From contig VUYT01000002.1 in NCBI GenBank assembly GCA_008802785.1, forward strand, positions 868,001 to 932,000: a stretch of 64,000 bases of DNA. The letters run 5' to 3'. Made by a program: the position numbers and the translations under genes. Each line of letters opens with the position of its first letter. The stretch's first letter is position 1. The notes under the pieces were generated by a model, which did no database searches, was not told the DNA's origin, and saw nothing but the letters and a program-made list of their open reading frames with translations. This DNA comes from Symmetrospora coprosmae. Taxonomy: Eukaryota > Basidiomycota > Cystobasidiomycetes > Symmetrosporaceae. Below are positions 26,766-38,803 of this stretch, piece after piece.

Positions 26766-27391
26766 CCCATCTACGCGTCTGGCGAGACTGCAGGCACGCA
26801 CCATGGCGGGGGTGGATGCTGCGATGGATGGGCGGATGGAAGGTGAGCAATGGGATGCGGGACTATGACTGTGGACTGTCGCAGTGTCAGTATAGCTTGC
26901 GTGGGATGCAGAGCGGTCAGTCGGTCAGGTCGAAAGGGACGTCGACGCGTCTGGGTGTGGTCATGAGCAGGAGCAGCCACCACCCCGAACTGGCAGCGAA
27001 CAGCAGGGCAGTCGCAGACGAGGAGGGACGTCGGCATGCATGCATGCATGTATGTATGCATGTCCATATGGCTTGCTGTTGTGCTCGACCATGGTCCCTG
27101 GTCTCCGTAGTGCAGCCGCCACCCGCCTCACCTCACCTCGCCTGTATGGGATGGGTGGACGGACGGCTATGCAGGTCACTGAGAGAATGCTCCGGTGATC
27201 ATTCGACACCACGCATGCCTGCCTGTGTGCATCCATCACCATCCTGCTGTGCACGCCATGCTGTATTCTCCCACATCATGGCTCTGATTGCCCCCCATCC
27301 AGCAGCTGCTGCGGGATGGATGGATGGGTGGAGGCGGCCTCTCTGCTCCTGACCACGTCACACCATCACTTTATAGCATAGCATAGCAGAC
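26766..27391. other. Divergent spacer between NSE3 and RAB5
   Basis: This is 0.63 kb without a credible exon. It holds a run of TGCATG/TGTATG units at about 27034-27062 and several GGATGG-type short repeats. It probably contains both promoters. Confidence 0.45.
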
Positions 27392-29074
27392 ATGGCAGAC
27401 GCTGCTGCTCCTTCAGCGTCATCCGGCGCACCTCAGCGTCCTGTGCAGGTGCGGCCGTCTGTTCAGCTGACTCCGTCGTCCTATGTCCACTGTACTGATA
27501 TCGTCGGCCATTCCCACACAGGTCAAGCTCGTCTTGCTCGGAGAGGTGCGCATCCTGGCCTGGCCTGGATGATATGGGTTCTCTCTCTCTCCCTCTGACG
27601 CTCATCCTCTACGTCTTCCCATCCGTGTCCACATCGCATCGACCGCAACAACGTCCCCTTGGCATCCCCCGACACCAACAGGCCGCCGTAGGCAAGTCCT
27701 CAGTCGTCCTCAGGTTTGTCCAGAACGACTTCCAGGAGAACAAGGAACCAACCAGTGGGTGGCCTCTCTCTCTCTCTGCGTCTGTCCCTGGCCTCTCCTG
27801 CTCGCTGGCCTGCACGCGCTTCTCAACCGTCTGGAAAGGCGACTTCCCGCCGACCGACCGACCGAGCTGACGCTCGCTCCGCGCTCGCTCGCACACTCGA
27901 CACACAGTCGGCGCAGCCTTCCTCACGCAAAAGTGCAGGCTCGAGGACAAAGTCATCAAGTTTGAGATATGGGACACGGCAGGGCAGGAGAGGTTCCACT
28001 CGCTCGCACCAATGTACTACCGGAACGCGGCGGCGGCTATCGTCGTGTACGACGTGACAAAGGCCGTGAGTGCGAGTCTGAGTATGAGTATGAGACAGAG
28101 ACTGGACGCGTGGAGCCTGGCCAGGCCAGGCCAGGCACGGCTAAGTGAGGCGAGGCCATGCGAAGCGAGTCGAGGTGGTGCAAAGAGGGGCATGGCTGTT
28201 TGACAGCCAGGGCCGCGGTGCGGCAATTCTACTCAAAGACTGCATCGTCGCTCGAACACGGGAAAGGATGAAGCGTGCCTTGCGCCGCAGACGACAAAGC
28301 ATAGCCGTCCCTCACCCCCTCGGTCTGTCCCCCGCACCCTCGCGCTCGCAGCGCAGAGCAGTGCACCGCCGCCCGCACGATTCCTACATCCAGGCCGCAA
28401 CCGTCACATTGCCTTGCATACTGACGCTCACTGCCTCTCGCACCCGCCAGTCCTCCCTCGAAAAGGCAAAGTCGTGGGTCAAGGAGCTCCAGCGCCAGGC
28501 AAACTCCAACATTGTCATTGCGTTCGTCGGCAACAAGCTCGATCTGGTCCAGGGCGGGGCCTCGGAAGCGGGCGATGATGCCGAGGCGGAAGACGACGAC
28601 GACGATGATGATGACGACGCGTCCGAGGCGGACGACGCGACTGCTCGGGGCGCCGCAGCCCGCGCTGACGGGGACGGCGGCAGCGGCAGCGAGGCCGGCG
28701 ACGGGGGTGCCTCGAGCACAAAGAGCAAGACACGCCCCACTCCCGGTTCCGGGTCTGGATCCGGATCCGCCGCAAGCAAGCGGCAGGTTCCCCGCGCCGA
28801 GGCCGAGGCATACGCCAAAGAGGCCAACCTGCTCTTCGCCGAGACGTCTGCGAAGACGGGCGAGGGCGTAGTCGAGGTCTTTACGGAGATTGCAAAGACC
28901 ATTCCCCTCGATGCGCTCCTGGCGAACTCCAGGCAGGGAGGGGCTGCAGGCGGGAGAGCGGGGGGTGCAGCGGCGCGTGCGGGGGCTGCGGGCGCAGGCG
29001 GGCAGGCGCAGGCGGGCGATAGAGTCGACTTGACGAGCGGACCGGGCGCAAAGGATGGCGGGTGCGCGTGCTGA
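27392..29074 (+). CDS. RAB5: Rab5-type small GTPase with acidic insert (311 aa)
   Basis: Five exons (27392..27448, 27522..27545, 27682..27754, 27908..28065, 28451..29074) sum to 936 nt, in frame. The protein shows all GTPase boxes: P-loop GEAAVGKSS, switch I with the Rab5 hallmark PTIGAAFLTQ, switch [27 protein letters not shown], and ETSAKTG. It ends in the prenylation motif GGCAC. Rab5 proteins drive homotypic fusion and cargo sorting on early endosomes. About 75 residues of Asp/Glu/Ala/Gly/Ser-rich sequence are inserted between NKLDLVQ and [10 protein letters not shown], where ordinary Rab5 proteins have a few residues. A Gly/Ala-rich stretch also lengthens the C-terminal linker. Intron 4 is unusually long for this window (385 nt) and has GGCCA repeats. 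Confidence 0.93.
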
Positions 29075-29896
29075 ATGTGGACCGAACCGTAGGTGAGCGC
29101 AAACTGCGGGAAGGGAGCCATGGCTGTCTGTCGACCTTTATCTGATGCTTTCATTTGTTTTTGGATGGGTCCGCGGTTATGCCAGCCCCGCTTCGCTCGG
29201 CACTACCCCTCTATGCGATGGAACACACACCGATCTTGCTATACACTGCCTCTGCCGCCCCCTGCTCTGTTCCGTCTGCGACTCCGTTCAGTACCGTACC
29301 GCTTTCATCAATCCTCCAAGCCATCGACACACACCAAGGCAGGACTCGCTCTGGCACTCGCTCACCCTTCGCTCTCTGCCTCCCTCAGCTCCACGTCTGT
29401 ACTGAGCAGACTGGCCAGCGGCTCCTCGCACTCCCTCCCAGTTGTACCTTATAGCGCCCGGTTCGGCTTGGTCTGGCTCGCTCACGTTTTCGCTTCCGCT
29501 TCCATTCGACAATGTGCCAGCAACGATTACATGCGTACCCCGAAGTGATATTACACTAGATTCCGCTAACGACAGCTGCGGAGGCCAGTGCTACTCACTT
29601 CATCATCATCATTGAGCCCTTTGTGCGGGGTTCTGACAGGCAAGGGGCCGTGGCCGGACGAGAGCAGTAGCAGCGGGACGAGGTCCCCTTGTGCCGTTCG
29701 GAGCCAACAGGGTGCGATGGTCCGGCAGTCTGCTCAGACGGCTTCTGCACTCCAACTCACCCCCCTCTGGCACTGCAGACTGACTGACTGACAACGGACG
29801 AGCTGGTTCTCTCCGCATTACTGCTCTCGCACATCCCGGTCACTCCCTCGCACGCGCAACTCCTGCGGTACCGTTGCACAACTCCTGGAAACAGCA
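29075..29896. other. Intergenic region RAB5 / LRR-like gene
   Basis: This is 0.82 kb between two plus-strand genes, without motif-bearing open frames on either strand. It contains a short GACT run at about 29779-29792 near the presumed promoter of the next gene. Confidence 0.45.
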
Positions 29897-32138
29897 ATGG
29901 GCATCTGCTCCTCCCGGCCACCGCCGCGCGACTACGAGCCCGAGCTCGAGCCCGCGCAGGCGCCCGAGTCGCCCACATGGAAGCTCCCCGTCTTTCCAGC
30001 GCCCGCGCTGCCCCCGCTCACGCGGCAGAACAAGATCATTGTCGCGAGCAGCAGGTACTGCGAGGACGAGGAGGAGAAGACCAAGACCAAGAAGTGCGTG
30101 CTGAACGGCATGGGCGAGGCGCTTAGCATTGTCTTTGGTGCGTGTGCGCGCGGGCACTCGCTCGCTCGCCCTCTGTTGTCCGTCCGAAGCGGTTTGAAGA
30201 GAGCGAGAGGCTGATAGGCAGCTGCGCTTCATGCTCTTCCGGCACGGCGCGACCGGGACACGTATGCACAGACGCGGGCGATCTGCTCGAGGAGTTCATA
30301 CCCGAGGTGAAGAAGCTCTTCAACCTCGCAATGACCATCACGTCGATCGAGCTGCACACGGCCCAGCTCGACGTCGAGGCCGACTTCCTCCAGTCCTTCC
30401 TCGACACGCTGCCGTCGCACGGCGAGCTGCGCGCATTCTCGCTCGTCGTCGCGCGGGAGACGCCGCTGGTCTTTGCGAGCGTTAGCGGATTGCTGTATCG
30501 GAACCCGGGATTGCAGGCGCTGCGGTGCGTTCATCCTCTCCGTACACGCGCGCACACACACACACGCCCGCAAGGCGGACCACGCTGAAGCTGACGCTGC
30601 CGTCTACGGGGATTGCGACCACGTACTTGCCGCGCAGCCTGTGGGGAGTAGATCTCACGCCCGCTGGGTCCGGGAACCAGTTCTACCCGGCGTGCAAGCT
30701 GCTCCGGGTCGACATTGCGCACTGCACCATGTTCCCGCAGCAGCTGGACAACCTCCTCGGCGCGAGCAAGGAATCGCTCCTTTGCTTGAGGATTGACAGG
30801 CCCGTCGGACTCAGCGGGAGCGCCATTGCGCGCGCAGTCAATTACTTTGGCAGAAAAGTCCAGATGCCCACCATTCTGCTCCCGGAGGAGAGCGAGAGCG
30901 AGATGGACATGAAGGGTGGGTGCGAGTCGGTTCGGTCCGGCATGGGCTTGTTCGGCAGAGATGCCGCAGCGTATTGAGACGCGAATGGATAAGTCAGGCT
31001 GATATGTATATGACCGTGGGCGGGTCAGCATCGTATCTTGTTGGCGACACAGCGAGCAGGTTCCCCACATCCCTCAAGTACCTGCATCTGGGCGGTCTTG
31101 CCGCGTCCGACAATCTCTTCACCGTGACACCCGCAAAGCCCGATCCCTCAGCCGTCGCGTCCACAAAGGGTGCCCGCAAGGACGGCAGCAGCTCCACAGC
31201 GCCGCTGCAATCGCACCTGCACCACCTCGTTGCACTCCGGCTCGACAACTGCCCCCGGCTGAGCGTGAACGGCCTGTTTGCGGCCGTGCGGCAGAAGAGC
31301 ATGCCCAGCCTGCTCAGGCTGCATGTGTACTGGCTCGAGAACGACGAGATGCTCAGCGATGTCGAGCTGTGGAAAAGCTTCGCAGCGAGCGAGGATATCA
31401 GCGTTGATGTCGAGACGGAAAGGCTTGTGTGGCTCACGGCGATGAAGGTGGGTAGTGCGCCCGGCGCCAGTCAGCGCTGATCTGAGCTGATCTGGTCCGA
31501 TCCGATCCAATGACTGGCGACGTGGTCTGGTTCGGCAGGACGTGCCATCCGGTGCAGCAGCCGTCGAAGCCCGCGAGGCGAAGGAGCAGACCTCGAGGCA
31601 TGGCAGCAAGCAGAAGCACAAGCATGTCCAGCTGCCTCAGCAGGCGCACCTGCCCGCACAGCAGCAGCTCACCCAGGCACGGTATCTCGCTCCACCAGGC
31701 AGCTACCCTCCCGCAGGCATGCCAGTCGCGGCTGGCCAGGGCGTCCTGCCGATGGCGAGCATGGCGAGCAGCTATCCCGGCATGGCGGTGCTCAATAATC
31801 GATATGCTGCAGGAGTCAGTCAGGGCCTGCAGCCCGGCGCGCACTCGCATGGTAGCACGAACTCTGCGTCGTCCAGGAGTAAGCACGGGCACGCCTCGAG
31901 TTCAAGGTCGCGCGGGTATCGCTCGCAGCATAGGAAGAGGCGGAGCGCGGAGTCGTCGGACAGCGCGACGGAGATCAGCGATCCGGACAGTGGCGCTAGC
32001 AGCAGCAGCAGCGAAGAGGAGAGCGATAGCCAGGAGACGGCGTATCACTCGAGCAGGAGTAGGAGCAGGCGCGCACGTTCTCCCGCGGGCGGGAGGAGCA
32101 GAAGTTCGTCCAAGAGCAGGGATCGCAGACGGCATTAA
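29897..32138 (+). CDS. LRR-like protein with N-terminal myristoylation signal and Ser/Arg-rich tail
   Basis: ATG 29897 opens MGICSSRPP, a strong N-myristoylation sequence with an adjacent Cys that could be palmitoylated. A 134-nt intron (30138-30271) joins SIVF to DAGDLLEEFIPEVKKLFNL. The body has leucine-rich-repeat-like spacing: SIELHTAQLDVEADFLQSFL, ELRAFSLVVAR, NPGLQALR, TLKLTLPST, LLRVDIAHCTMFPQQLDNLL, SLKYLHLGGLAASDNLFTV and HHLVALRLDNCPRLSVNGLF. The last exon encodes a His/Gln/Ser region and an Arg/Ser-rich, acidic end, stopping at 32136-32138. At least five introns occur, one with a CA repeat. The repeats suggest a protein-interaction scaffold, and the lipid signal suggests the inner face of a membrane. 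No F-box is visible. The family was not recognised. Confidence 0.75.
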
Positions 32139-32141
32139 TCG

Positions 32142-32169
32142 ATGCGATGCGATGCGATGCGATGCGATA
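32142..32169. repeat. (GATGC)n short tandem repeat
   Basis: About five and a half GATGC units directly follow the stop codon of the LRR-like gene, in its likely 3' UTR. Confidence 0.8.
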
Positions 32170-32422
32170 CGTGCGTGCGTGGATAGATGTCCGAGAAACG
32201 CGATGGTGGCGAACCCGCTCTTCTAGGCGCCTGAGGTGCCTATTTGCAACTGATTGGTTCGCGTTGATAGAAGCAAGTGCCGTGTGCGTGCGAGCTAGAG
32301 GAAGCGGTCGTCGCTTGTATGTTTGCGATTGCTCATGGGGAGACGTCCTCCCCTCCTGAGCCTTCTTTCTTTCTGTCGCCTGGCATGCATCCTCTTTGCC
32401 CATCTCCCAGCATCTTCGATGG

Positions 32423-32536
32423 ATGACTGACGCGCGGCATCGACAAGGCCAGGATCACGACGAGTACGAGTACGACGACCATAGATACGACGGGTACGCA
32501 GTAGGGGGAGGATCTTCTTCAGTACAGGGTTGCGGT

Positions 32537-32590
<54 letters not shown>

Positions 32591-35500
32591 GAGCCAGGGC
32601 CATATCAGCCTCGGGCGCTGGGACACGCACACGGCCACGCACAAGGAGAGCAGTGGTGGCAGCAGCAGCAGGAGGAGGAGGAGGAGGTGCAGCTGCAAGA
32701 CCAGGACCAGGTGCAGCGTCAGCTACAGTACTGGCTCCAGCCTGATCAAGGAGCAGAGGCAGAGGCAGCACAGAGAGAGCAGCGACGAGGCTATACGCCT
32801 TCAGCGCCAGCCGTCACCGTGACGGAGCAGCATCAGCAGCATCAACAGCATCAACACGCCTACAGTCCAGGTTACCCGGCAGCATCAACGAGCTACGCGG
32901 CACCCTCGTCGTACCTCACCGCGCCCGGCCAGTCGCAGTACGACCCGGCGGCCTTTCAGCCTGCGCTACCTCTTCCGAACAGCTACGACTACCTCCCTTA
33001 CTCCCCCACACAGCCAGAGAGCTACGCATACACTCAGCCTGCAGCTCAGTACGAGCGCGGATCCACCTACGCACATCAGCAGGAAGAATATCGCCCACCC
33101 GCGTTGTCCCTCTGGACCGAGTGGTTGCGAACGCAGAACGAGCAGCAGCAGCGATTTGCGCAGCAGCATCAGCCTTACTCGCCGTATCAGTATCAGGGCA
33201 CCTCGGCAGGGGGACTGCCACGCGTAGCGTATTCTCCCGAGCCGTCCTACAGTGGCGCCCACGAGTACCCGGACTACGCTCAGGCAGCCCTGTCTCCAGA
33301 GATCCGGCAGCCGCGCAGCTTGGAATCTCCGCCGAGCCTCCTGCCCCTCCCATCGCTCCCTCAGCTACACCCTTCAGCACCTCTGAGCTTGTACGCAAGC
33401 AGCGCGTCTCCAGCATACAACCACCTTCAGGCTGAGAACGAGTCCGGGATATCGACGACCTACCTGATCCCAGACACTCGGAGCACGAGCAGGGGAGCCG
33501 ACACACGCAGCGAGACACCCTCTGAGCACTACTCATCCCTCGAGCGTGCGCTACGAGCAAGACTAGAGGCACCCGTCCGGTCGTCGCAGTCGCAGTCGCA
33601 GTACCAGCCCGTGCAGGCGCGCAAATCGGGGGCATCCCAGACCTCGCTCGACAGCTTCCTCGGCCGCCATCCCAACACCAGCGCCAGCGCACTCGCATCT
33701 TCCAGCCTCACTTCAGGGAGCAAGGACAAGGGCAAGCGCGGGGTCTCGTCTGAAGCGGCCGCGACTGCAGCACGAGAGAAGGAGAAGGAGCTCCGAGAGG
33801 CGGCCGCCAGGCAGGTCCGGCAGGGACACGCAGCGGTCATCTATCGCTGGACACACTCGCAGAACATCCACCCAGACCGACACTACGACTACCCCACCTG
33901 CACCTGGACCGAGTTCCAGACAGAGTGGAACGAGCAGCTCGTACAGGACCGGCTTGAGTATCAGAACGTACAGAAGGCAAGAAGCGCACTCAATCTTCCG
34001 CTCGACCCAAATCCGCCAAGCACTATGTCTGCACCTCCAAGCTGGAACGATCTCGAGGTAAGCCCTCTTTTTGCTCATTGGGAAGCCTGCGGCACGTCGC
34101 GAGGTGCATTTGGGACCTGTGCTGACGGTGGTTCTACGCAGTCCATCGCGGGCGGCATCCAACGCGTCAAAGTCGACACGCTCAAGAGCATCATCCGCGC
34201 TGTCAATACAAACAACATGGGCCACCTGCGCGTCAGCGGCAACAAGCCCGCACTCACAGACAGCGTCGTCGGCCTGCTGCGCAACCTGCACGCGACGCGC
34301 AGCGAGCACTACCTCACGCTCGCACGGCTCGTCGGCGAGGGGCAGGGGTACACGTACACGGGCATCTCGTCTTCGGCGACCCCGGCGGCGGGGCCCTCGT
34401 CTGCTTCGTCGTCGTCTGCGGCGGCAGGGTCGTCAGCGTTGGCGCTGGGCAGCGCTAGCGCTAGCGCAGCCGCCGCGGCAGCAGCAGCGAGCCGAGCCGC
34501 GTCGTCCGCGTCGCCGTACCTCAATGGCCCCGGGTCTTCGACAAGTACCGGCGGGGCAGCAAATCCGTCATCATCTTCGTATGCCGCGTACGGCGGCATG
34601 CCCCAAGCAGGCGGAGCCGGGTCTTCGAGCTACGCCTCGCGCTCGACGGATTTCGGCCTCAACCGCAACTCTCCCGCCACGCAGTACAGGCCGTACCCAT
34701 ACGGCGGGCCCGGCCAGGCTGGCGGCGCCTCATCGTCTTCTGCTGGCGGGCTGCCAGGTGGCGCAGCGTCGGGCAGGCCGAGCGGGTTCTCATACCAGAG
34801 CACCTACGGAGGCGGGCAGAACGGCTACGGCAGCAGCGGATCGCTCGGCGCCAGTGGGCGGACGTCGCCTTACCCTCAGTACGGCGGGGCCTCCGGCGCT
34901 GGCATGTCGTCGTACAACAGCGGCCCCGGTGCCGGCGCACTCGGCGGCATCCCAACGTCGTGGCCGACGAAACCGGCGCCCAGACCCGTCGGCCTCGCGG
35001 GGCAGCCTGCGGTGCCGATCAACTTCAAGCCGAGTCCATTCTACAAGATTGTCACTGCCGTGTCAACCGTTACTACGCTACAACGTGAGTCAGCCTTGTC
35101 GCGATGCTCTCCCTGCTAGTTGAGTATTGCACTGACGCATGATCCCTGCGAGCAGGTGCGGGACCAGGCGACAGAAAGACCGGATCATGCGCCATTCACT
35201 TGACGGAAGATCAGCGGCAGAAGCTGACTGCGGCAAGGTGAGCCGCCACGAACTTCGATGCTCATGACTCTGCTGACTATCGTCGTACCAGAACGAACAA
35301 GAACGCGCCGCAACTGCAGCTTCGGCTGTACTGCACGTCAGTTGATCACTACTCGCCCACTACGGGCCAAGGGTTTGGTGCGAATGCGCGGAGCGGGATA
35401 CCCATGGACTTCCCGCAGGCGTGCGAGGCGAAAGTGAATGACTGCATCGTCACTGCCAATCTCAAAGGCATCAAAAAGAAGCCTGGCACGGCGCCGCCGG

Positions 35501-36806
35501 CGAATCTGTCCGCGACCAAAGTGCCCTCTGGCCACTCGCGACCGGCCGGAAGCTGGGCGCTCCGCCTCGATTCGATAACGGAGCAGAATCGCGTCGATCT
35601 CAACTATGCCAACACGGAGAAGCAGTACTATATGCTCGTGTATCTCGTCGAAGCGACGAGCGTCGACCAGCTCGCGGAGAGCATCAGCAAGAACAAGATC
35701 AGGACGAAAGAGGAGGTCATCCGGAGCCGTGAGCACTGCCGCCTGGTTTCATTCACCCGGCGTGGTGGAAAAGGTCTGCAGCTGACTTCAAGGCGTGTTT
35801 GATCTATTCCGCAGTGCAACGGCAGGCCGAAGATCCAGACATCCAGGCGACGTCAGAGAGCATATCGCTCAAGGACCCGCTGTCATTCATGGACATGTCG
35901 ACGCCGGTCCGCGGACTGCACTGCAGGCACATACAGTGCTTTGACGCGACCATCTTCCTGAGCATGATGGAGACGACGCCGACGTGGCTGTGCCCTGTGT
36001 GCAACAAGCTCATCAACCCGGACGATATCGTGCTCGATGGGTGAGTGCTACTGTTCACATCTGGCGGTACACCATGTCGAGCCGAGCTGACTGGGTGTTC
36101 TGCCGCGCTCAGCTTCACGCAAGATATCAAAAAGTCGCTCCCGTCCGGCGTGGATACCGTCATTGTCGAGACGGACGGGACGTGGCGGTCCGAGGACAAC
36201 AAGCACGGCAATGCTGCCAAAGTGCTGCAGGCGAAAGCGGCCTCTGCCTCGCGACATGCGTCGGAGTCGGTTCCGCCGTCATCTCGGCAGAACGGCGGCG
36301 GGTACGGCGGTGCAGCGGGTGGCAGCGGATCGCACCGCGATGGGTCTCTCGCCAGCAGCTCGAAGGCAGGGACGCCGCTCGACACGAAGCCGGATCTGGA
36401 GGGCCTGACTGGGCAAGACAAGGGCAAGCAGAAGGCGCGGGCGGAGGTCATTGACCTTGATGAAGAGGATGACGACGACGACGATTACGGCGGTCGTGGA
36501 CACGGCCACTCGAACGGTGACAGTAACGGGAGTGGAAATGGCAATGGATGGGCACCGCCGCCTCGGCCGTCTGCGAGTGCGGCTGCACCTCCTTCCGTCA
36601 AGCGAGCGGGTGCTGGCGCGGTGATTGACCTCACGCTGAGCGATAGCGGGGAGGACGACAACGAGGGCGAGGACGAGGACGACCGGCCCATCATATCGCG
36701 CCGGCTCCAGCTCGCGTCGCAGTCTGCGAGCAACAAGCGGAGAGTCGACTCTGACTGGGAGGACGGGCCGAGCAGCGGGGGTCACCAGCGGGCGAGGTAT
36801 GCCTGA
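32423..36806 (+). CDS. SIZ1: SIZ/PIAS-type SUMO E3 ligase with long N-terminal extension
   Basis: ATG 32423 opens a stop-free exon to 34057 and is followed by several short introns. Residues 1-540 are Gln/Tyr/Ser/Pro-rich with a (His-Glu)8 run. Next comes a SAP-like DNA-binding segment (GIQRVKVDTLKSIIRAV, KPALTDSVVGLLRNL), an Ala/Ser/Gly linker, and a PINIT domain starting INFKPSPFYKIV. The SP-RING is at about 35910-36040 (RGLHCRHIQCFDATIFLSMM, WLCPVCNKLINPDDIVLDG) with the Cys/His ligands in family order. The tail has two SUMO-interaction motifs, EVIDLDEEDD and AVIDLTLSDS. SIZ ligases bring SUMO-charged Ubc9 to nuclear targets such as PCNA and septins. A conventional start might be MSAPPSWNDLE at about 34024, but the frame upstream is open and contains a folded-looking WTHSQNIHPDRHYDYPTCTW segment, so I keep one gene. 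Confidence 0.88.
32537..32584 (+). repeat. (CACGAG)8 coding repeat
   Basis: Eight perfect hexamers encode (His-Glu)8 near the N-terminus of the SUMO ligase. A second His/Ala run, GHAHGHA, lies 15 residues further on. Confidence 0.9.
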
Positions 36807-37445
36807 CCCGTCGTCCGGTCGCTGAAAAGCCAGAAAAGCATGCTCTTGCCTTCAATGCCCTGTTGTGTGTACTGTGCCCCCTTTTCGCGGTATCAGATCG
36901 GTTCTTTCTATCAGTGTTAGTCAATCTGGAGACCATGCCCTGATTGGCCTGCAATTGCGGAGGTGGGCAACGCGCATTGGTCAAGGCCGTCAGGGTGGCC
37001 ATGCAGACGAGCCCAATCCAGCTGGCAGAGTCGCAGCAGGGGTACATCGATGGGCAAGCAGTGCATGCATGCAGTCCAGGTAGCCTGTTCTCCCTGCTGT
37101 TGACGCTGGCCTGCGCTGCTGCCCCGGTTGATTGGGGCGGCATTTTATCCCCCTTCGCCGCTGCCCGCTGCCCGCCTTTTTCCGAGGGGGGCGGCCAGGG
37201 CGGCCAGGACTTTCTCAGAGGCCAGGGCCTTCCTCTCTGCTCTGTTTCGTCCATCCCCCCATCCTCCCCCCCAAAAGACATCTCTGTGAGCATGCACAGA
37301 GCAGCATACTGACAATCACAGCGACTCGCTTTCTGACGCTGTTCCATCCCTCCCTCCCTCCCTCTGCCCGCTGCCTGCGCTGGACCGCAAACCCCGCGAT
37401 AACCGCCAAATTCTGATATCCGACATACTCACCATTCGCAGCAAC
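36807..37445. other. Intergenic region / promoter of the ADP/ATP carrier
   Basis: This is 0.64 kb between plus-strand genes. There are no supported exons. The last 150 bp are C/T-rich (repeated CCCTCC), as is usual upstream of strongly expressed fungal genes. Confidence 0.5.
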
Positions 37446-38803
37446 ATGTCTGCCGACAAGAAGGTGGGCTGCGTTCCATCTTGTTGACTAGCAGGCTGTC
37501 CGCATGCTGACGGTGTATGTCGCTCATCCACAGACCGCATCCGGTTTCGCTACCGACTTCCTCATGGGAGGTGCGTCCCCGGACCGAAGTTCAGGAGAAG
37601 AGCCCAGGTAGGACGCTCAGCTCACACTGCCTTCTACACGACCTTAGGTGTCTCGGCCGCCGTCGCCAAGACGGCCGCCGCTCCCATTGAGCGAATCAAG
37701 GTGGGTCTCTGCCGTGTTGCTGCGGATCCAGCAAGGGCTTGCGCGCTAAATCCCCGGCTCTCCTACCCACCCGCAGCTCCTCGTCCAGAACCAGGGCGAG
37801 ATGCTCAAGTCTGGCCGACTTGCGACTCCTTACTCTGGCATTGCCGACTGCGCCCGCCGCACCTACGCCGACGAGGGTCTCGTCTCGTTCTGGCGAGGCA
37901 ACACGGCCAACGTCATCCGATACTTCCCCACCCAGGCCCTGAACTTTGCCTTCAAGGACTACTTCAAGTCGCTCTTCGGCTACAAGAAGGAGAAGGACGG
38001 CTACTACTGGTGGATGGCCGGAAACTTGGCTTCGGGTGGTGCCGCCGGCGCCTCGTCGCTCCTCTTCGTCTACTCGCTCGACTACGCACGAACCCGTCTC
38101 GCCAACGACAACAAGTCCGTCAAGAAGGGCGGCGGTGAGAGGCAGTTCAACGGTCTCCTCGACGTCTACAAGAAGACTCTCGCCACCGATGGTATCGCCG
38201 GTCGTGAGTCTCCATCAGTACAGAGGGGACGCAATAGCGGACCCGCCGACTTTTGCACCGTGGTCTCCACGCGCACTGCTGATCACTACTCTGGCATCCA
38301 CGCCCAGTCTACCGAGGATTCGTCCCGTCCGTCGTCGGTATCATTGTCTACCGAGGTCTCTACTTCGGCATGTACGACTCCCTGAAGCCCGTCGTCCTCA
38401 CCGGCTCGCTCCAGGGCTCGTTCCTCGCCTCCTTCCTCCTCGGCTGGGGTGTCACCACTGGTGCCGGCATTGCCTCGTACCCGCTCGACACCATCCGACG
38501 ACGAATGATGATGACGTCCGGCGAGGCTACCCACTACTCGAGCATGTTCGACTGTGGACGACAGGTCATTGCCAAGGAGGGTGTCGCCTCGCTCTTCAAG
38601 GGTGCTGGCGCAAACATCCTCCGTGGTGTCGCCGGTGCCGGTGTCCTGTCCATGTACGATAAGCTCCAGCAGATTCTCGTAAGTCCCCTTGCCCCCTCTA
38701 CCCCATAAGGTATCCAGCACAGCACAGGGGCTGACTCGTACGCTCTCGCACAACCCTTCGCGCTCCACAGTTTGGTAAGGTTTACTCGGGTGGATCCGGT
38801 TAA
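37446..38803 (+). CDS. AAC: Mitochondrial ADP/ATP carrier (312 aa)
   Basis: Six exons (37446..37463, 37534..37570, 37648..37700, 37777..38203, 38308..38678, 38771..38803) sum to 939 nt, in frame. The protein shows the three carrier repeats with PIERIK, YARTRL and [18 protein letters not shown] is the diagnostic ADP/ATP carrier signature. It exchanges cytosolic ADP for matrix ATP across the inner mitochondrial membrane. The length is normal for the family and no presequence is needed. The last exon encodes only the terminal residues [10 protein letters not shown] and a stop. That exon, plus 60 bp of the preceding intron, is repeated in inverted orientation about 350 bp downstream. Confidence 0.97.
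38711..38802 (+). repeat. Inverted repeat arm A (3' part of last AAC intron plus terminal exon)
   Basis: The arm starts inside the last intron (TATCCAGCAC) and runs through the acceptor and the terminal exon to the second base of the TAA stop. It pairs with 39159-39250 on the other strand at 90 of 92 positions. Similarity fades over about ten more bases on the intron side and stops abruptly past the stop codon. Confidence 0.95.

Noticed and set aside
27034-27062. TGCATG/TGTATG run as a regulatory array
   Set aside because: Short, low-complexity and unsupported by any second copy or known factor site; recorded only as a repeat.
28384-29154. 256-codon minus-strand frame over RAB5
   Set aside because: Antisense of the acidic and Gly/Ala-rich parts of the GTPase.
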